A DNA stretch of 64,000 nucleotides from Chryseobacterium sp. E1 (GTDB lineage Bacteria > Bacteroidota > Bacteroidia > Flavobacteriales > Weeksellaceae). The DNA is taken from the NCBI GenBank assembly GCA_019203745.1, contig CP078104.1:2454501-2518500 (forward strand), in the 5' to 3' direction. This document shows, piece by piece, positions 30,263-39,109 of this stretch. Below the pieces are notes generated by a model, which worked only from the letters and a program-made list of their open reading frames with translations, was not told the DNA's origin and ran no database searches. Within the stretch, counting starts at the first letter, position 1; each line of letters starts with the position of its first letter. The position numbers and the translations under genes were made by a program.

Positions 30263-30719
30263 TTATTCTTCATCAAAAGAGCCCATTACATCTTCGGCCA
30301 GACTTGCAAAATCGGTTTCGTTGGTGGAAATAACCTTTTCATAGGCATCTTTATCCCAGATCTCGAAAAGCTCTCCTGCACTGGTGATCACAATGTCTTT
30401 GTGCAGGCTTGCGAAAACGTCAGGTCTTTGGAGATCTGTAATCTTCCCGCATTATCCAATTCTGCTATTTTTACTCCTGCCGTAAACATTCGTATGAAAT
30501 CAGCATTCTTTTTATGAACCTGTTCAGTTTATTAATTTTGCCCATCAGTTTGTCCCATGCATTCATAGGGTAGACTTCCAGACAAGGTTGGAACACAGAT
30601 CTTTTGACTACAAACGCCTTATCGTCGAAGTTCTCCATCTGTTTGATCAGAGAGGAAGGAACTTTTAAGCGGCCTTTGTCGTCAATTTTACACTCATATG
30701 TTCCAATGAAATTTTTCAT
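30263..30719 (-). CDS. mraZ: Transcriptional regulator MraZ
   Basis: About 152 residues with a frameshift near 30475-30520. It consists of two SpoVT/AbrB-like domains: GTYECKIDDKGRLKVPSSLI at the start and AGVKIAELDNAGRLQISKDL in the second half, each with the MraZ DxxGR signature. It ends FASLAEDVMGSFDEE with stop at 30263. The ATG at 30719 is chosen because the MKNFIGTYECKID start is the family start. First gene of the dcw cluster; E. coli MraZ represses this operon by binding TGGGN repeats, and matching repeats lie just upstream here. Confidence 0.92.
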
Positions 30720-30725
30720 TTGGGA

Positions 30726-30733
30726 CAAATTTA
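30726..30733 (-). promoter_or_regulatory. -7 element close to the mraZ start
   Basis: On the minus strand TAAATTTG matches TAnnTTTG and ends only six bases before the mraZ ATG, so transcription would begin at about the start codon and the mRNA may be leaderless. Confidence 0.4.
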
Positions 30734-30742
30734 TATAATAAT

Positions 30743-30772
30743 TTCCAAAATTTCCCACTTTTTCCCACTTTT
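30743..30772 (-). promoter_or_regulatory. MraZ operator: three 10-bp-phased TGGGA-like repeats
   Basis: On the minus strand the sequence is TGGGAAAAAG TGGGAAATTT TGGAAATTAT, so TGG recurs every ten bases; the first two units have the full TGGGA. E. coli MraZ binds TGGGN direct repeats separated by five bases, the same 10-base period. The array covers roughly -18 to -48 of the proposed mraZ promoter, a position suited to autorepression. Further upstream, 30780-30950 shows only AT-rich sequence with an A14-like run near 30883. Confidence 0.7.
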
Positions 30773-30966
30773 TGACTCAATGTTAATAAGTTTTATTAAA
30801 GATTGAGTTTCAGGAATGTAATTTGCTGATATGTAGATGTTTGTTAAAACTGTTATTTAAGCCATAATAAAGCAGTTTTTAAAAAAAAAAAAAAGTTAAA
30901 AAGAGGAATATTGTATTATTTTTATCTTAAATTAGGATAATCAAAATATTTTTGAGGTTTAATTTG

Positions 30967-30974
30967 TATTTTTG
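30967..30974 (+). promoter_or_regulatory. -7 element for the alpha/beta hydrolase gene
   Basis: TATTTTTG is an exact TAnnTTTG match, 22 bases before the ATG at 30997. Confidence 0.5.
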
Positions 30975-30996
30975 CAGGGCTTTATTAAGGCGATTT

Positions 30997-31758
30997 ATGA
31001 TATTTAGTACAAAAAAAAAAAGAAAAGAAATATTCCTATGTAGAGGCGGGGGAAGGACATCCATTAGTGCTGTTGCACGGGTTAATGGGTGGATTGAGCA
31101 ATTTCGATAAAATGGTAGATTTTTTTTCGGATAGGGATTCAAGGTGTTTGTTCCTCAGCTGCCGATCTATGATCTGCCGGTACTCAATACGAATCTTACC
31201 ACACTCGCAAAATATATTATCAAGTTTATAGAAGGTCATATTTCAGGACCTGTCACTATCGTAGGAAACTCGATGGGAGGACATGTAGGACTCATCCTGA
31301 CACTGGCCAGACCAGACCTGGTAAAAAATCTTGTTCTGACAGGTAGTTCCGGATTGTATGAGAGAACCTTCGGAGACAGTTTCCCAAAAAAACGACAGAT
31401 CCTATATCAGAAAGAAAACGGAAGAGGTTTTTATGACCCTAAAGTGGCTACTGAAGATCTTGTGGATGAAGTTTTTGCGGTGGTAAATGACAGGATGAAA
31501 GGAATAAAAACCGTAATGCTGGCCAGAAGCGCCATCAAACACAATATGCTGAACGATCTTCCCAAGATTGTAACACCTACCTGCCTGATCTGGGGAAAAC
31601 AGGATAATGTGACACCTCCGGAAGTAGCGGAAGATATGCACAAGTTTATCCCGAATTCAGATCTGTTCTGGATTGACCACTGTGGTCATGCCGCTATGAT
31701 GGAAAAGCCGGACGAATTCAATGAAATTCTGTACAGCTGGCTAAAAGATAAAGTTTAA
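30997..31758 (+). CDS. Alpha/beta hydrolase
   Basis: About 254 residues with two frameshifts (in the A-run near 31011-31025 and near 31140). The oxyanion-hole loop LLHGLMGGLSNFDKM, the nucleophile elbow VGNSMGGHVGL (catalytic Ser), the acid in LIWGKQDNVTPPEVAEDM and the catalytic His in WIDHCGHAAMMEKPDEF are all present. It is a single-domain hydrolase of the MhpC type without signal peptide. The substrate cannot be read from sequence. It heads a plus-strand group with engB, but a terminator lies between them. Confidence 0.88.
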
Positions 31759-31767
31759 AAACATAAT

Positions 31768-31808
31768 AAATAACCATTAAGAGCTTTTCTTAGTGGTTTA
31801 TTTTTCTA
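31768..31808 (+). terminator. Intrinsic terminator after the hydrolase gene
   Basis: AACCATTAAGA pairs imperfectly with TCTTAGTGGTT around GCTTT, followed by TATTTTT. Confidence 0.6.
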
Positions 31809-31823
31809 AAATACATTCAAAAA

Positions 31824-32447
31824 ATGGTTATTAAGACAGCAGAGTTTGTAAAGAGCAGTGGAAAATGGCAGGAGTGCCCTGACCCGAATATTCCTGAGTA
31901 TGCTTTTATCGGAAGATCCAATGTAGGAAAGTCATCCCTGATCAATGCGATGATGAATCATAAAGATCTGGCCAAAACTTCACAGACCCCGGGAAAGACC
32001 CAGCTGATCAATCATTTTCTGGTGAATGAAAACTGGTACCTTACCGATTTGCCGGGTTATGGATATGCAAAGGTTTCAAAAGTTCAGCGAAAGGATTTTG
32101 AAAAGCTGATCACGAACTATATTCTGAACAGAAGGAATCTGGTTAATCTTTTTGTTTTGGTGGATATAAGACACAACCCGCAGAAAATTGATCTGGAGTT
32201 TATCCAATGGTGTGGAGAAAGCGGAATTCCGTTTTCAATTGTCTTTACAAAATCAGACAAGCTAAAGCCAAGTGCTATCGTTAAAAATGTTGAAGATTAC
32301 AAGGCTGAGCTTCATAAGACCTGGGAAGATTTGCCGGAACTCTACATCACCTCAGCAGAAAAGAAAGAGGGCGGAGATAAGATTCTTGATTTTATCCAGA
32401 AGACCAATGATTTTTTAACGAATAATAATATAAGCTTCGATGAGTAA
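31824..32447 (+). CDS. engB: Ribosome biogenesis GTP-binding protein EngB (YihA/YsxC)
   Basis: 207 residues, intact. G1 is FIGRSNVGKSSLINAMMN, G2 lies in KTSQTPGKTQLINHFLV, G3 is YLTDLPGYGYAKVSK, G4 is SIVFTKSDKL and G5 is ITSAEKKEG. The family helps 50S subunit maturation. It overlaps the following acetyltransferase gene by eight bases. Confidence 0.96.
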   Translation: MVIKTAEFVKSSGKWQECPDPNIPEYAFIGRSNVGKSSLINAMMNHKDLAKTSQTPGKTQLINHFLVNENWYLTDLPGYGYAKVSKVQRKDFEKLITNYILNRRNLVNLFVLVDIRHNPQKIDLEFIQWCGESGIPFSIVFTKSDKLKPSAIVKNVEDYKAELHKTWEDLPELYITSAEKKEGGDKILDFIQKTNDFLTNNNISFDE

Positions 32448-32889
32448 TATTATCTGGAAAATCAAGACATTTGAAGAGTTTACCGTTCCTGAGTTATATG
32501 CTGTATTAAAGGCTCGTATAGACGTTTTCGTTATTGAGCAGAACTGTCCTTATCCGGATTTGGATAATTATGATCAGAAAGCGGTTCATATCTGGGCGGA
32601 AGAAGACGGGCAGGTCTTAGCTTATTGTCGAGTTTTCGATAAAGGCATAAAATATGAAGAAACTTCTATCGGGAGGGTTCTTACTACAGAGCAGGCCAGA
32701 GGAAAAAGCTTAGGTAAATTATTGATACAATATGCCGTAGAAACGATTGAAAACCGCTTCCATACTCCTGAAATCAGAATTTCTGCACAGGATTATCTGT
32801 TGAGATTCTATAGCGGTTTTGGGTTTGAAGATACCGGGAAGAAATATCTGGAAGATGATATTCCGCATACGGAAATGATCAGAAAATAA
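32440..32889 (+). CDS. ElaA-type GNAT acetyltransferase
   Basis: 149 residues, intact. It has ELYAVLKARIDVFVIEQNCP and YPDLDNYDQKAVHIWAEEDG, features of the ElaA branch of GNAT proteins, followed by the acetyl-CoA loop GRVLTTEQARGKSLGKLLIQ and ISAQDYLLRFYSGFGFEDTG. Start overlaps engB, implying translational coupling. The acceptor substrate is unknown. Confidence 0.9.
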   Translation: MSNIIWKIKTFEEFTVPELYAVLKARIDVFVIEQNCPYPDLDNYDQKAVHIWAEEDGQVLAYCRVFDKGIKYEETSIGRVLTTEQARGKSLGKLLIQYAVETIENRFHTPEIRISAQDYLLRFYSGFGFEDTGKKYLEDDIPHTEMIRK

Positions 32890-32891
32890 AG

Positions 32892-32922
32892 AAAAGCGAG
32901 GAAATGTATTCTTCGCTTTTTT
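32892..32922. terminator. Bidirectional terminator between elaA-like gene and the ten-gene operon
   Basis: AAAAGCGA and TCGCTTTTTT form the stem, with A- and T-runs on both sides. It closes the plus-strand acetyltransferase gene and lies about 27 bases beyond the last stop (32949) of the minus-strand operon. Confidence 0.7.
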
Positions 32923-32948
32923 AATAGTTATATATGTTGAGTGTGTTT

Positions 32949-33848
32949 TTATTTTCCTGAAATCGTTTTTAAGATAATCGGCTCCAGATTGGAAGGAAGA
33001 TCAGCAGATTTGATCTGATAATTTTTAATTTTCATTTCTTTGAACCAGTTTTCCCAATATTCTTTGATGACCGCTTCTTCAAAAGGGTTTCCTTTTTCCG
33101 GATTGATTCCTAAAACAATAACCTCAAGATTACTCAAATTTTCATTTGCTATTACAAAGCCATAGCCATTTTTTTTTGATAACATCTTTAAAACCGGAGT
33201 TCGTTAAATTATTGGCTTTTATAAGTTTGGTTGTTAAATAGGAAGTTCTGTATGAGTTTTCGTTTTTTCTTCAAATTTGGTGTTTTGATGATACATATAA
33301 CCGTCTGTCAAAATGAAAAGGATGTTTCTGTGATCATCTTTTATGCAATAGTCTTTCACCTTATTTTTGAAAAACTCCCAGATGTCGGACCCAACGTATT
33401 GTCCGTCTTTAATTGCTGAATTATAGATTTTTAAAGGTAATTCCGAATATTTTTTATCCACGGAAGCAAAATAGGTTCTTGGAGTATCTTTATTGAAAGA
33501 AACCTTCAGCTCCTTTGTCAGTTCATTCATTTTCGGATCTGCGGGTTCCGGGTTGAAGAATACCTGCATCTGATCGTCATAGGTGATGATTCTTTTTGAT
33601 TTAATATGGTTTAAAAATCCTTTTTCAATGGCTTTGATATATTCTGTGTCCCGCTGAAAATATTCCATCGTGGGATTGGGATTGGTTGAGGGATCAATTC
33701 TGTCTGAAAGATCAATTAAAATGCTGACATTGATATTGTTTGAGTCAACAGCAACAGAGCTTTTCTTTCCTATGTTTGTTCCTTCATTTTTTTCTTTAGA
33801 ACAAGAAACCAGAGAAATTATCATAAACAAATACAATATTTTTTTCAT
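32949..33848 (-). CDS. Lipoprotein with degenerate von Willebrand factor A domain
   Basis: About 300 residues with one frameshift near 33225. A lipobox (FMIISLVSCSK, Cys at 16) is followed by a vWA-like fold: NINVSILIDLSDRIDPSTNP carries the first metal-site loop as DLSDR instead of DxSxS, and ILFILTDGYMYHQN carries the TDG-like third motif. The C-terminus VIANENLSNLEVIVLGINPE completes the Rossmann-like core. Last gene of the ten-gene operon, ten bases after the membrane coiled-coil gene. Probably anchored in the outer or inner membrane facing the periplasm. Binding partner unknown. Confidence 0.75.
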
Positions 33849-33858
33849 AATCGTAATT

Positions 33859-35197
33859 TTACAAGGATGATAAATACACTAAATTTTGGTTGTCGGAATT
33901 AGCACCCACCATTTCCAGGTTAGTGTTGTAGGTGGCTATGCAGTCATCAATCATGGTTTGCTTTTCCGTTCTTGATACTGCGATTTTTTCACCGATAAAA
34001 GTGATCCAGCCCTGTACGTATTCCGAGGCGTAAAGTTTGTAATCTTTGGTCGGAATAATCACACCGTCAATGATGTTCTGAAGCTCCTCGATCCTTCCTC
34101 GAGTTTTGATAATTAATTCTTTTGTATTTCCGATATTGGCCAGAATTTCTTCGATTTCCTTTTTCAATACATTGATCTTTTCCTGAAAGAATTCAACCCT
34201 CTTCTGTCTGATTTCCTGTTCATTTTTAATCTTATCTTTCTCACGATGTTCTTTCATTACAAAATCGAAAACCAGTCCCCAAATAATGTATACAATAAAT
34301 CCTGCGAAAATAATTCCCAAAACTGAATTTTGGTAAAAGCAATTTTAATATCAAATGGAGGGGATTCAAAAGTTTTGTTTAATTCATACAGTTTTGATTC
34401 AATTTCGTAAGCTAAAATGCAGTCGAAAATAAAGGTGACAATAAATAATAATCCCAGCTTGATATAATTGGCTCTGGTTTTATTCTCCCAAAACATGTGA
34501 ATCAAATAGCCCAGCCCAAGGAAAACAAACGGAATCAAGGTTACAAAAGCTCCTTCAATAACTCCTTCGTTCCACGCCTTACTGAAAGCCTGTGCATCTA
34601 AAACACTTTGAATAATTGTACTTTTTGCATCAAAACTTTTGAAAAAAGCGGAATAAGAAGTTGAGATATAAAATGTTCCTAAATATAATGTAATGGGAAT
34701 CAAAAGAAAAAGCCCGATCCAGAATTTCGCAGATGCTCCTCTTGTTGCTTTTACATTGTATTTTTCAGGATTTCTGGGAAGATCAAGAATTTCCGCTTTC
34801 AAATTTTCAATGGTATGCTGATGGTTTTCAATTTCTATATTTTTGCTTTTTAGCTGCTCCTCTTTCGTTTCCTGTGATACGGTGAGTGCCTTAATCTCAG
34901 TTTCTTTGTTTTTCTGTTCGTTGACGTAGGATTCTTTCAGCTTTTGCTGCTTTTCTACCATTTCTTTTTCTTCATTCTGAAATTTCGAATAAACGGCATC
35001 CAGGCAGATGGATAGGGTAGAGTGGTTTCCGTTTGTACGTGAGCTGTCTCTGTAACCTGATTCGTGATAGGTCCTTTTTCGGGTTTCTTCTAAAGATTCG
35101 TCATTAAGATTAATTTCGTTTTTGGGAAGAACCTCCTGTTGTGATTCTATCGGAACAGATTTTAGTTTAAATAAATTTTTATGCTGATGGTATCCAT
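33859..35197 (-). CDS. Four-helix membrane protein with N- and C-terminal coiled coils
   Basis: About 446 residues with frameshifts near 35175 and 34325. Residues 1-90 are polar (KNLFKLKSVPIESQQEV, then SICLDAVYSKFQ); about 90-150 form a coiled coil (EKQQKLKESYVNEQKNKETE, ending with IENLKAEILDLPRNP). Four membrane helices follow (FWIGLFLLIPITLYLGTFYI; AFVTLIPFVFLGLGYLIHMF; ANYIKLGLLFIVTFIFDCIL; VLGIIFAGFIVYIIWGLVFD), then a cytoplasmic coiled coil (INVLKKEIEEILANIGNTKE). I do not recognise a named family. Such a layout suits a membrane scaffold for the TerB-like and vWA-like neighbours. Confidence 0.7.
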
Positions 35198-35203
35198 GAT
35201 GAG

Positions 35204-35611
35204 TTAGTTTTTTAATTCATATAAAATTTCGCTTTTGTTCTTTCCGATTTTTACGGATTCAATCAGATAATCTACAATGGCTGTTGCATTTTCTTCTACA
35301 AAGCCAAACATCAGAACGTATTTTTGCATGGCAGCATATTCATTTGGAGAAACAATTCCGTCTGCCCAGATCATTATGGTGAGATCATATAAATAATCTA
35401 CTTTCTCCTCAATGGTCTGTGGTACCAATGATTTTAAATTGATTGGATTTAAAAGGATTTCATCTAAATTCTTGGATGGAATTCCTCTTTCTTCTGCACA
35501 TTTATAGAGCATTTTTAATTCTAATGCACTGAAATCATCATCACAGATAGCCATTTGATACAGCCGTAAGAAATGAGCCTTGAGATTTTCAGTTATTTGA
35601 TCGTTTTCCAT
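35204..35611 (-). CDS. TerB-like protein
   Basis: 135 residues, intact. It is an all-helical protein with the TerB-like pattern of two acidic turn motifs: MAICDDDFSALELKMLYKCA (DDDFSALE) and IMIWADGIVSPNEYAAMQKY (ADGIVSPNE). In TerB and relatives these acidic residues bind metal. TerB-like proteins are linked with tellurite/stress response systems and often sit near vWA proteins, as here (the vWA-like lipoprotein is two genes downstream). Gaps to neighbours are four and six bases. Confidence 0.75.
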   Translation of the reverse strand: MENDQITENLKAHFLRLYQMAICDDDFSALELKMLYKCAEERGIPSKNLDEILLNPINLKSLVPQTIEEKVDYLYDLTIMIWADGIVSPNEYAAMQKYVLMFGFVEENATAIVDYLIESVKIGKNKSEILYELKN

Positions 35612-35615
35612 AGGG

Positions 35616-36017
35616 TTACTCTTGTTTTGTTTTTTTAGGGTTAATGATCCTGTCTCTGGAAACAGTTCTTTGATGTATTGGCATTGTATGCTCTGAAGGT
35701 TCTTCGGGAACTTCTTCTTCCTTCTTTGGTTCTTTTCTTTCTATAAAATTGATCAACAGAAACAAAATTCCAGTTATGATATCAATCGGAATCCATATTC
35801 CTTTCCGATAGAAATAAAAAGGAATGATGGGATTGAAAAGAATGAGGATGACAAGAAATATTATACTGAAATAGTGTTGTTTAGAACTCAAAGTATTGTA
35901 TAAAACCAGTAAAGCTCCAATGGAAACAAGAATTCTGAGAAAAGTATAATATTCTATAGGAAGTCTGAAGATACCGAAGAAACAGCATAACGCACAGAAG
36001 GTGAGAAATGGTTTCAT
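35616..36017 (-). CDS. Small integral membrane protein
   Basis: 133 residues, intact. Three or four hydrophobic helices ([66 protein letters not shown]) then a charged, proline-rich cytoplasmic tail ([20 protein letters not shown]). The helix pattern with [15 protein letters not shown] resembles small membrane proteins of the DUF6804 kind, an assignment I hold weakly. It is in the ten-gene operon next to the TM2 protein. Confidence 0.65.
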   Translation of the reverse strand: MKPFLTFCALCCFFGIFRLPIEYYTFLRILVSIGALLVLYNTLSSKQHYFSIIFLVILILFNPIIPFYFYRKGIWIPIDIITGILFLLINFIERKEPKKEEEVPEEPSEHTMPIHQRTVSRDRIINPKKTKQE

Positions 36018-36026
36018 GATGTTTGT

Positions 36027-36241
36027 TTAAAATCCTGTTCTGGGATTATATTTATGATTAAAACGGCTTTCAGACATAGAAATAAAGACGAAGAAATCAA
36101 AAATGCAATGAATGCAGGAATAAAGGTCCAACAAAATAAAAGATACAGTATTCCCACCCCATTCTGACCTAAGTAAAACCTGTGAATGCCCAATCCTCCA
36201 AGGAAAAATGCAAGCAGAGCGGCAGTAGATTTTGATTTCAT
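36027..36241 (-). CDS. TM2-domain membrane protein
   Basis: About 71 residues with a frameshift near 36105. The TM2 signature is complete: [20 protein letters not shown], then [20 protein letters not shown], and in the restored frame [20 protein letters not shown], ending GF with stop at 36027. Unrepaired reading gives an unlike tail ending at 36014. TM2 proteins have two helices joined by a short turn; function in bacteria is unknown. The ATG overlaps the stop of the PH-SHOCT gene (ATGA) in the unshifted reading of that gene. Confidence 0.8.
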
Positions 36242-36866
36242 AATTTAAACTCTGGATAAGATTTCGTTCTTTTTATTTCAAATTCTTCAGGAGAGATTAT
36301 TTCATTTTCCTTTAGCACTTTTAATTTCTGCAATAAGGCAAAAGGATCTTCGTTCTCTATCAATAGGGTCTTTTTTCCTGCTGAAATTGTTGGGGTGCGT
36401 GATAATGGGTGTGGCATTATTTACGGTAACGCCTCCTGCAGATGCTCTCAATGTTTCAAGACTTTTTCTCTTCTCACCCCCGCATTCTTTCTTCTACTTC
36501 CTGTGCAAACTGATACAGTTTTCTTGCCTGCTTTTTAGGAAGATAATCCATCATGTTAGTATAGTTTGCTGTGGTTCTCATTGTAAAAGTAGAGCCAACA
36601 ATTCCTTCTTTGATATGGCAGTCTGCTATATCTACCCAATTATAGTCCTGAAAATCCATTGACAAACCGAAGGTTTTAGGCCTGCAGAAAATAATTCTTC
36701 TGTTGGTGAGGGCAATACAATCAGGAGATAAATTGATTACAGGTTTCTTCTGAACGGCTATATATTCTACGACTTCCTGTGAAGTAAGAAGGCTGTTGAT
36801 TCTTCCCAAAAGCTTTTCAACAGCTTGAGGATCCTGTTCTTCATTTAAAAATTTCTTTAAGTTCAT
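36238..36866 (-). CDS. Bacterial PH-domain protein with C-terminal SHOCT-like helix pair
   Basis: About 209 residues with two or three frameshifts (near 36475, 36400 and possibly 36255). Residues 1-130 look like a bacterial PH domain ([20 protein letters not shown], then [20 protein letters not shown]). The C-terminus carries a SHOCT motif ([20 protein letters not shown], then EEFEIKRTK). SHOCT helices often mediate oligomerisation at the end of larger proteins. The exact end is uncertain: the unshifted frame ends at 36238, a one-base repair would end ILSRV at 36245, closer to the usual SHOCT ending. Confidence 0.7.
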
Positions 36867-36883
36867 ATTATTTTGTTTTTTGA

Positions 36884-37407
36884 TTATTTTACAGCTTTAT
36901 TGAAGATGTACCCCGTTTTTCCACTTGATTTGACCCGTACTTTATACCATGGTCCTTCCTTTGAGAGCTGTATCAGTTTGGCATCCTTAGTTACTATTGT
37001 TATTACTTTAGACTGAAAGTTGGGTTTCTCGTAAACATTTGTTGTTGCAATGCCTGCAATGTACCTGTTGTTAGAGTTAAGATTGATGTTTGCCTTGTCA
37101 ATAAATACTTTTGGAGGTTTACCGGTATGGGGCTTTGAAGACCTGTAGGAATCCGGGGATTTATGTTTTTAGATTTGCTTTTCGAAGAGCTTCCCGATGA
37201 TGAACTTCTTCCAGAAGACCCGCCCCGACAAACCCCACAGGTTCCACCGCTGTTGCAGTGGCCACATCCAGAGCAATTTGAACAGGCTGTACAATATGCG
37301 GAACCTGTACATCTTCCGCCATGTCCTATATTGTCATTGGCTTTAAAACAGGAATTTAACATCAATATGCTGAAGGTAAGTATGATGAATGGAATTAGTT
37401 TTTTCAT
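36884..37407 (-). CDS. Cysteine-rich lipoprotein with SH3-like domain
   Basis: About 174 residues with one frameshift near 37165. A lipobox (LTFSILMLNSCF, Cys at 20) is followed by eight cysteines in the Cys-rich block CTGSAYCTACSNCSGCGHC and NSGGTCGVC (residues 33-60), a Ser/Lys linker, and, in the restored frame, an SH3-type domain (IATTNVYEKPNFQSKVITIV, then GPWYKVRVKSSGKTGYIFNK). SH3 domains of this type bind peptidoglycan or peptides. The cysteine spacing suggests metal binding or disulfides in the periplasm. I know no named family with this combination. Confidence 0.7.
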
Positions 37408-37419
37408 GGTGAGTAATTT

Positions 37420-38489
37420 TTAGGTATAGTTTTCCAATGTCAGATGAAGCTGATTTCTATAATTGTAAATTTCATCGAGAGTATTCAACAAAACCTTTTC
37501 ACCTGCTTCTTTTCCGTTATGAAAAGTTTCTAAATATTTATTTGCCGAGTTAAAATGCAACCTGCAAAGAGGTTTTCTATTGTTGTCATCCAACAAAATA
37601 CCGAAATAGGATAGTGTATCTCTATAAGCAATTCTAGATGAAGGAATTTTTTCTCTCAGAATCGCTTTTACAATTTGGAAGCCTTCCAGTTCTTCTTCGG
37701 TGGTTACGATTTTAGAGTCGTTATTTTGGTCGATAGGCTGTGATGTTTTTACATCGTCTTCTTTCTTTTCTATTTGTTCATTGATGCTCAGTGCGGATTT
37801 TAACCGGAAACTGATTGATTCATTGATAGAAGTAGTCAATGCTTTTTTAGCATATTCTTTGAATGAAATCATTCTATTGGCAGTTAAAGGCTTTTCAAAG
37901 AAACGGCTCACCAGAAGTTTTACCAGTTCGTCAGACGGGTTTTCAATCTCTTTTTCAAATTCTTTTCTGATGGCTTTGATGTACTTTAATGCCTCTGCAG
38001 AATCAAGAATGCTTTCAAGATTGTAATCTTTCTTGGTAAAGTTTTCCAGTATTTTGATAGAGCTGTCTTTTAAATCTTCAATATTAATGGTGAAAAATGG
38101 TTTTTCATCCATAATATTGGGCTTCTCCAGGTCTGTATAAAAATTATAAACAATCCCGTTGGTTAGAACCCCGAATCTCGTTTTCGAAACATGATAATAC
38201 CTGTGAAGCTGCGAGTTGTGGGCATCTGCACTTTCCTTCCAATGTTTACATTCAATAATAAAAATGGGTTCATCATTATTTCTGATTACGTAATCTACTT
38301 TTTCCCCTTTCTTTGTTCCGATATCGCAGACATGCTCCGGAACCACTTCTGTAGGATTGAAAATATCATAGCCCAGAATTTGTATAAAAGGCATCACAAA
38401 AGCATTTTTGTGGCTTCTTCTGTTCCGATCTGCTCTTTCAGGCCAATTACCTTTTGATGCAGTTGTTCCAGTTTAATTTTAAGATCCAT
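37420..38489 (-). CDS. Type I restriction enzyme R-subunit N-terminal domain protein
   Basis: About 356 residues with one frameshift near 38405. It starts MDLKIKLEQLHQKVIGLKEQ. The HsdR-N type PD-(D/E)xK nuclease core is visible: FIQILGYDIFNPTEVVPEHV, then KVDYVIRNNDEPIFIIECKH (D...ExK) and QLHRYYHVSKTRFGVLTNGI. There is no helicase motor, methyltransferase or specificity subunit nearby, so it is not a restriction system. The C-terminal 100 residues (VKAILREKIPSSRIAYRDTL) resemble the small domain found in other stand-alone HsdR-N proteins. It is the third gene of the ten-gene operon. Confidence 0.82.
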
Positions 38490-38494
38490 TGTTT

Positions 38495-38833
38495 TTAGTT
38501 TTTTAAAGTTTCATCAACGATTTCTGCTTCTGGAGCATTTGATTTTACGGAAGCGATACCATTTTCCATTCCGGATTTTGTAGTGTACATTTGGCTGTTT
38601 CCGATAATTTCACCATTTCTTGCTTTTAATACGAAATAGTCTTTTCCGTTTTTAGCAAGTCTTCTGTCGTATTTTGAAAGATCCTGGGAATTTACTTTTA
38701 CGGATTCGATTCCTTTCTGACAGGATGCTTTCTGAACGTATCCTTCGCTGGTTAAAATAATTTCACCATTTCCGGCTTTCAGATTAAACTGATACTCTTT
38801 GTTGATTCTCTGTGTGATTACAAATTTTCCCAT
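38495..38833 (-). CDS. YegP-family protein with two DUF1508 repeats
   Basis: 112 residues, intact. Two tandem DUF1508 units: EYQFNLKAGNGEIILTSEGY with QKGIESVKVN, and DYFVLKARNGEIIGNSQMYT with ENGIASVKSN. Two-copy YegP proteins are small soluble beta-rich proteins with no known activity, widespread and often stress induced. Second gene of the ten-gene operon, 12 bases after the small Cys protein. Confidence 0.9.
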   Translation of the reverse strand: MGKFVITQRINKEYQFNLKAGNGEIILTSEGYVQKASCQKGIESVKVNSQDLSKYDRRLAKNGKDYFVLKARNGEIIGNSQMYTTKSGMENGIASVKSNAPEAEIVDETLKN

Positions 38834-38845
38834 GATTGTTATTTT

Positions 38846-39051
38846 TTAACTTGTATGACATTCATTAGAGCATGTTTTACATCCATTCGCTTTCGAATAA
38901 TCTTTTTTGCTTCCTTTACTGCTTCTTTACATGTAGAGAAGATTCCTAAATATTTTCTGTTCTCAATATCTGGAAGATAGATACAGTTTTCATGATGTAC
39001 TTCATGGTCTCCATTGGCTTGAGCCTTTTTGTTTACATAATAGTTTTTCAT
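38846..39051 (-). CDS. Small cysteine protein, first gene of the ten-gene operon
   Basis: About 68 residues when one frameshift near 38890 is repaired. The N-terminal part reads MKNYYVNKKAQANGDHEVHH then CIYLPDIENRKYLGIFSTC, and the restored end reads SKANGCKTCSNECHTS, which gives CxxC and a further CH pair. The unshifted reading (ending 38839) loses all three of these cysteines. I recall small Bacteroidota proteins with this HxxxC...C...GCKxCSNxCH layout. A zinc or other metal site is plausible. No function known. Confidence 0.65.
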
Positions 39052-39079
39052 AATAAAAATTGTTTATTGTTTAACAGTC

Positions 39080-39087
39080 CAAAAATA
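39080..39087 (-). promoter_or_regulatory. -7 element of the ten-gene operon
   Basis: On the minus strand TATTTTTG matches TAnnTTTG. Predicted start of transcription near 39073, about 22 bases before the first ATG. Confidence 0.55.
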
Positions 39088-39109
39088 TGAGCATTAAATT
39101 TTGATCCGT

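Noticed and set aside
30883-30896. Long A-run as a regulatory or phase-variable tract
   Set aside because: It lies in a non-coding gap and the sequence has many homopolymer errors, so its length is not reliable.
37420-38489. A type I restriction-modification system
   Set aside because: Only an HsdR-N-like nuclease domain is present; no helicase motor, HsdM or HsdS lies nearby.
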